A DNA stretch of 64,000 nt. Origin: Microvirga sp. 3-52 (GTDB lineage: Bacteria > Pseudomonadota > Alphaproteobacteria > Rhizobiales > Beijerinckiaceae). The stretch lies in the NCBI RefSeq assembly GCF_018383585.1, contig NZ_JAHAMK010000007.1:27680-91679 (forward strand), read 5' to 3'. The notes under the pieces are model-generated. The model was not told the origin of the DNA. It made no database searches and saw nothing but the letters and a program-made list of their open reading frames with translations. The translations under genes and the position numbers were made by a program. Of this stretch, positions 63,681 through 64,000 are shown piece after piece; positions within the stretch are counted from its first letter, which is position 1, and each line of letters opens with the position of its first letter.

Positions 63681-64000
63681 TGGACTTGCCTGTGCTGTCG
63701 CGTATCCGGCTGGCGTTCTCGGCCTTAGGCTTTCTCGTTCTGATCGCCGGCGCGGTTTACGCGCAGGCGTTCGAAACCCTGTCCATTGCCACACAGGCGG
63801 GGCAGCGGCAAACCTTCAGGGTTGAAGTCGCACGCAACGATGCGGACAGGGCACAGGGTCTGATGTTCCGCCGATCCATGCCAGCCGACCAGGGCATGCT
63901 GTTCGATTTCGGGCGGGTCGAGCCCGTGTCCATGTGGATGCAGAATACGTATCTCCCCCTCGATATGCTGTTCATCCGGGCCGACGGGACGATCGCTCGG
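63680..64000 (+). CDS. DUF192 family exported protein (cut by window end)
   Basis: The first 107 codons of a DUF192 protein. N-terminal signal/anchor segment (LAFSALGFLVLIAGAVYAQA), then VEVARNDADRAQGLMFRRSMPADQGMLFDFG and SMWMQNTYLPLDMLFI, the family core. Translationally coupled to the cold-shock gene, as commonly seen in this order. Confidence 0.92.
   Translation, partial: MDLPVLSRIRLAFSALGFLVLIAGAVYAQAFETLSIATQAGQRQTFRVEVARNDADRAQGLMFRRSMPADQGMLFDFGRVEPVSMWMQNTYLPLDMLFIRADGTIAR

Overview
The window reads as chromosomal DNA of a GC-rich alphaproteobacterium of the Hyphomicrobiales (Rhizobiales), most like Methylobacteriaceae such as Microvirga. I infer this from the gene families and gene order (rplM-rpsI-argC, aminotransferase-hom-glpX-recJ, BA14K, DUF1236, DUF2842 and DUF6894 proteins, PHA synthase, two-domain cold-shock protein) and from promoter-like GGAAC-N16-CGTT motifs of the alphaproteobacterial general stress response. 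No rRNA genes, CRISPR arrays or IS transposases were seen.

Layout. 0-5 kb: a CDC48-type AAA ATPase, a coiled-coil protein, then two cell-wall genes (extensin-like protein, L,D-transpeptidase). 5-10 kb: a BA14K-like protein and a histidine kinase/response regulator pair whose kinase is cut by an in-frame stop codon. 10-17 kb: small envelope proteins, heme A synthase, an orphan ParA, O-acetylhomoserine sulfhydrylase with a palindromic operator on its promoter, and small enzymes. 18-20 kb: rplM-rpsI, then argC preceded by what looks like a complete arginine-codon transcription attenuator. 20-32 kb: FAH-family hydrolase, FadL-type porin, PHA synthase, aminotransferase-hom-glpX, GNAT, recJ and tRNA-Glu.

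32-52.6 kb is accessory-like. It holds two NarL-type response regulators and a NarL-type kinase, a decayed dienelactone hydrolase, and a type I secretion operon: a 3274-residue animal-type heme peroxidase carrying RTX repeats (resembling Mn-oxidising MopA peroxidases), its ABC exporter, a second RTX protein and the HlyD-type adaptor. No TolC-type outer-membrane partner is present. The block starts just after tRNA-Glu and ends against a NUDIX gene whose 3' end is destroyed.

52.6-64 kb returns to core-like genes: phosphate transporter plus DUF47 regulator, small proteins, KDPGal aldolase with an orphan acyl-carrier-like protein, an Lrp regulator-ornithine aminotransferase-ureohydrolase cluster for arginine/ornithine breakdown, an acyltransferase-like membrane protein, a sirtuin, a two-domain cold-shock protein and a DUF192 gene cut by the window end.

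Two dispersed non-coding repeat families occupy intergenic spaces: a ~90-bp double-hairpin element (six full and two half copies) and a ~130-160-bp element (two copies).
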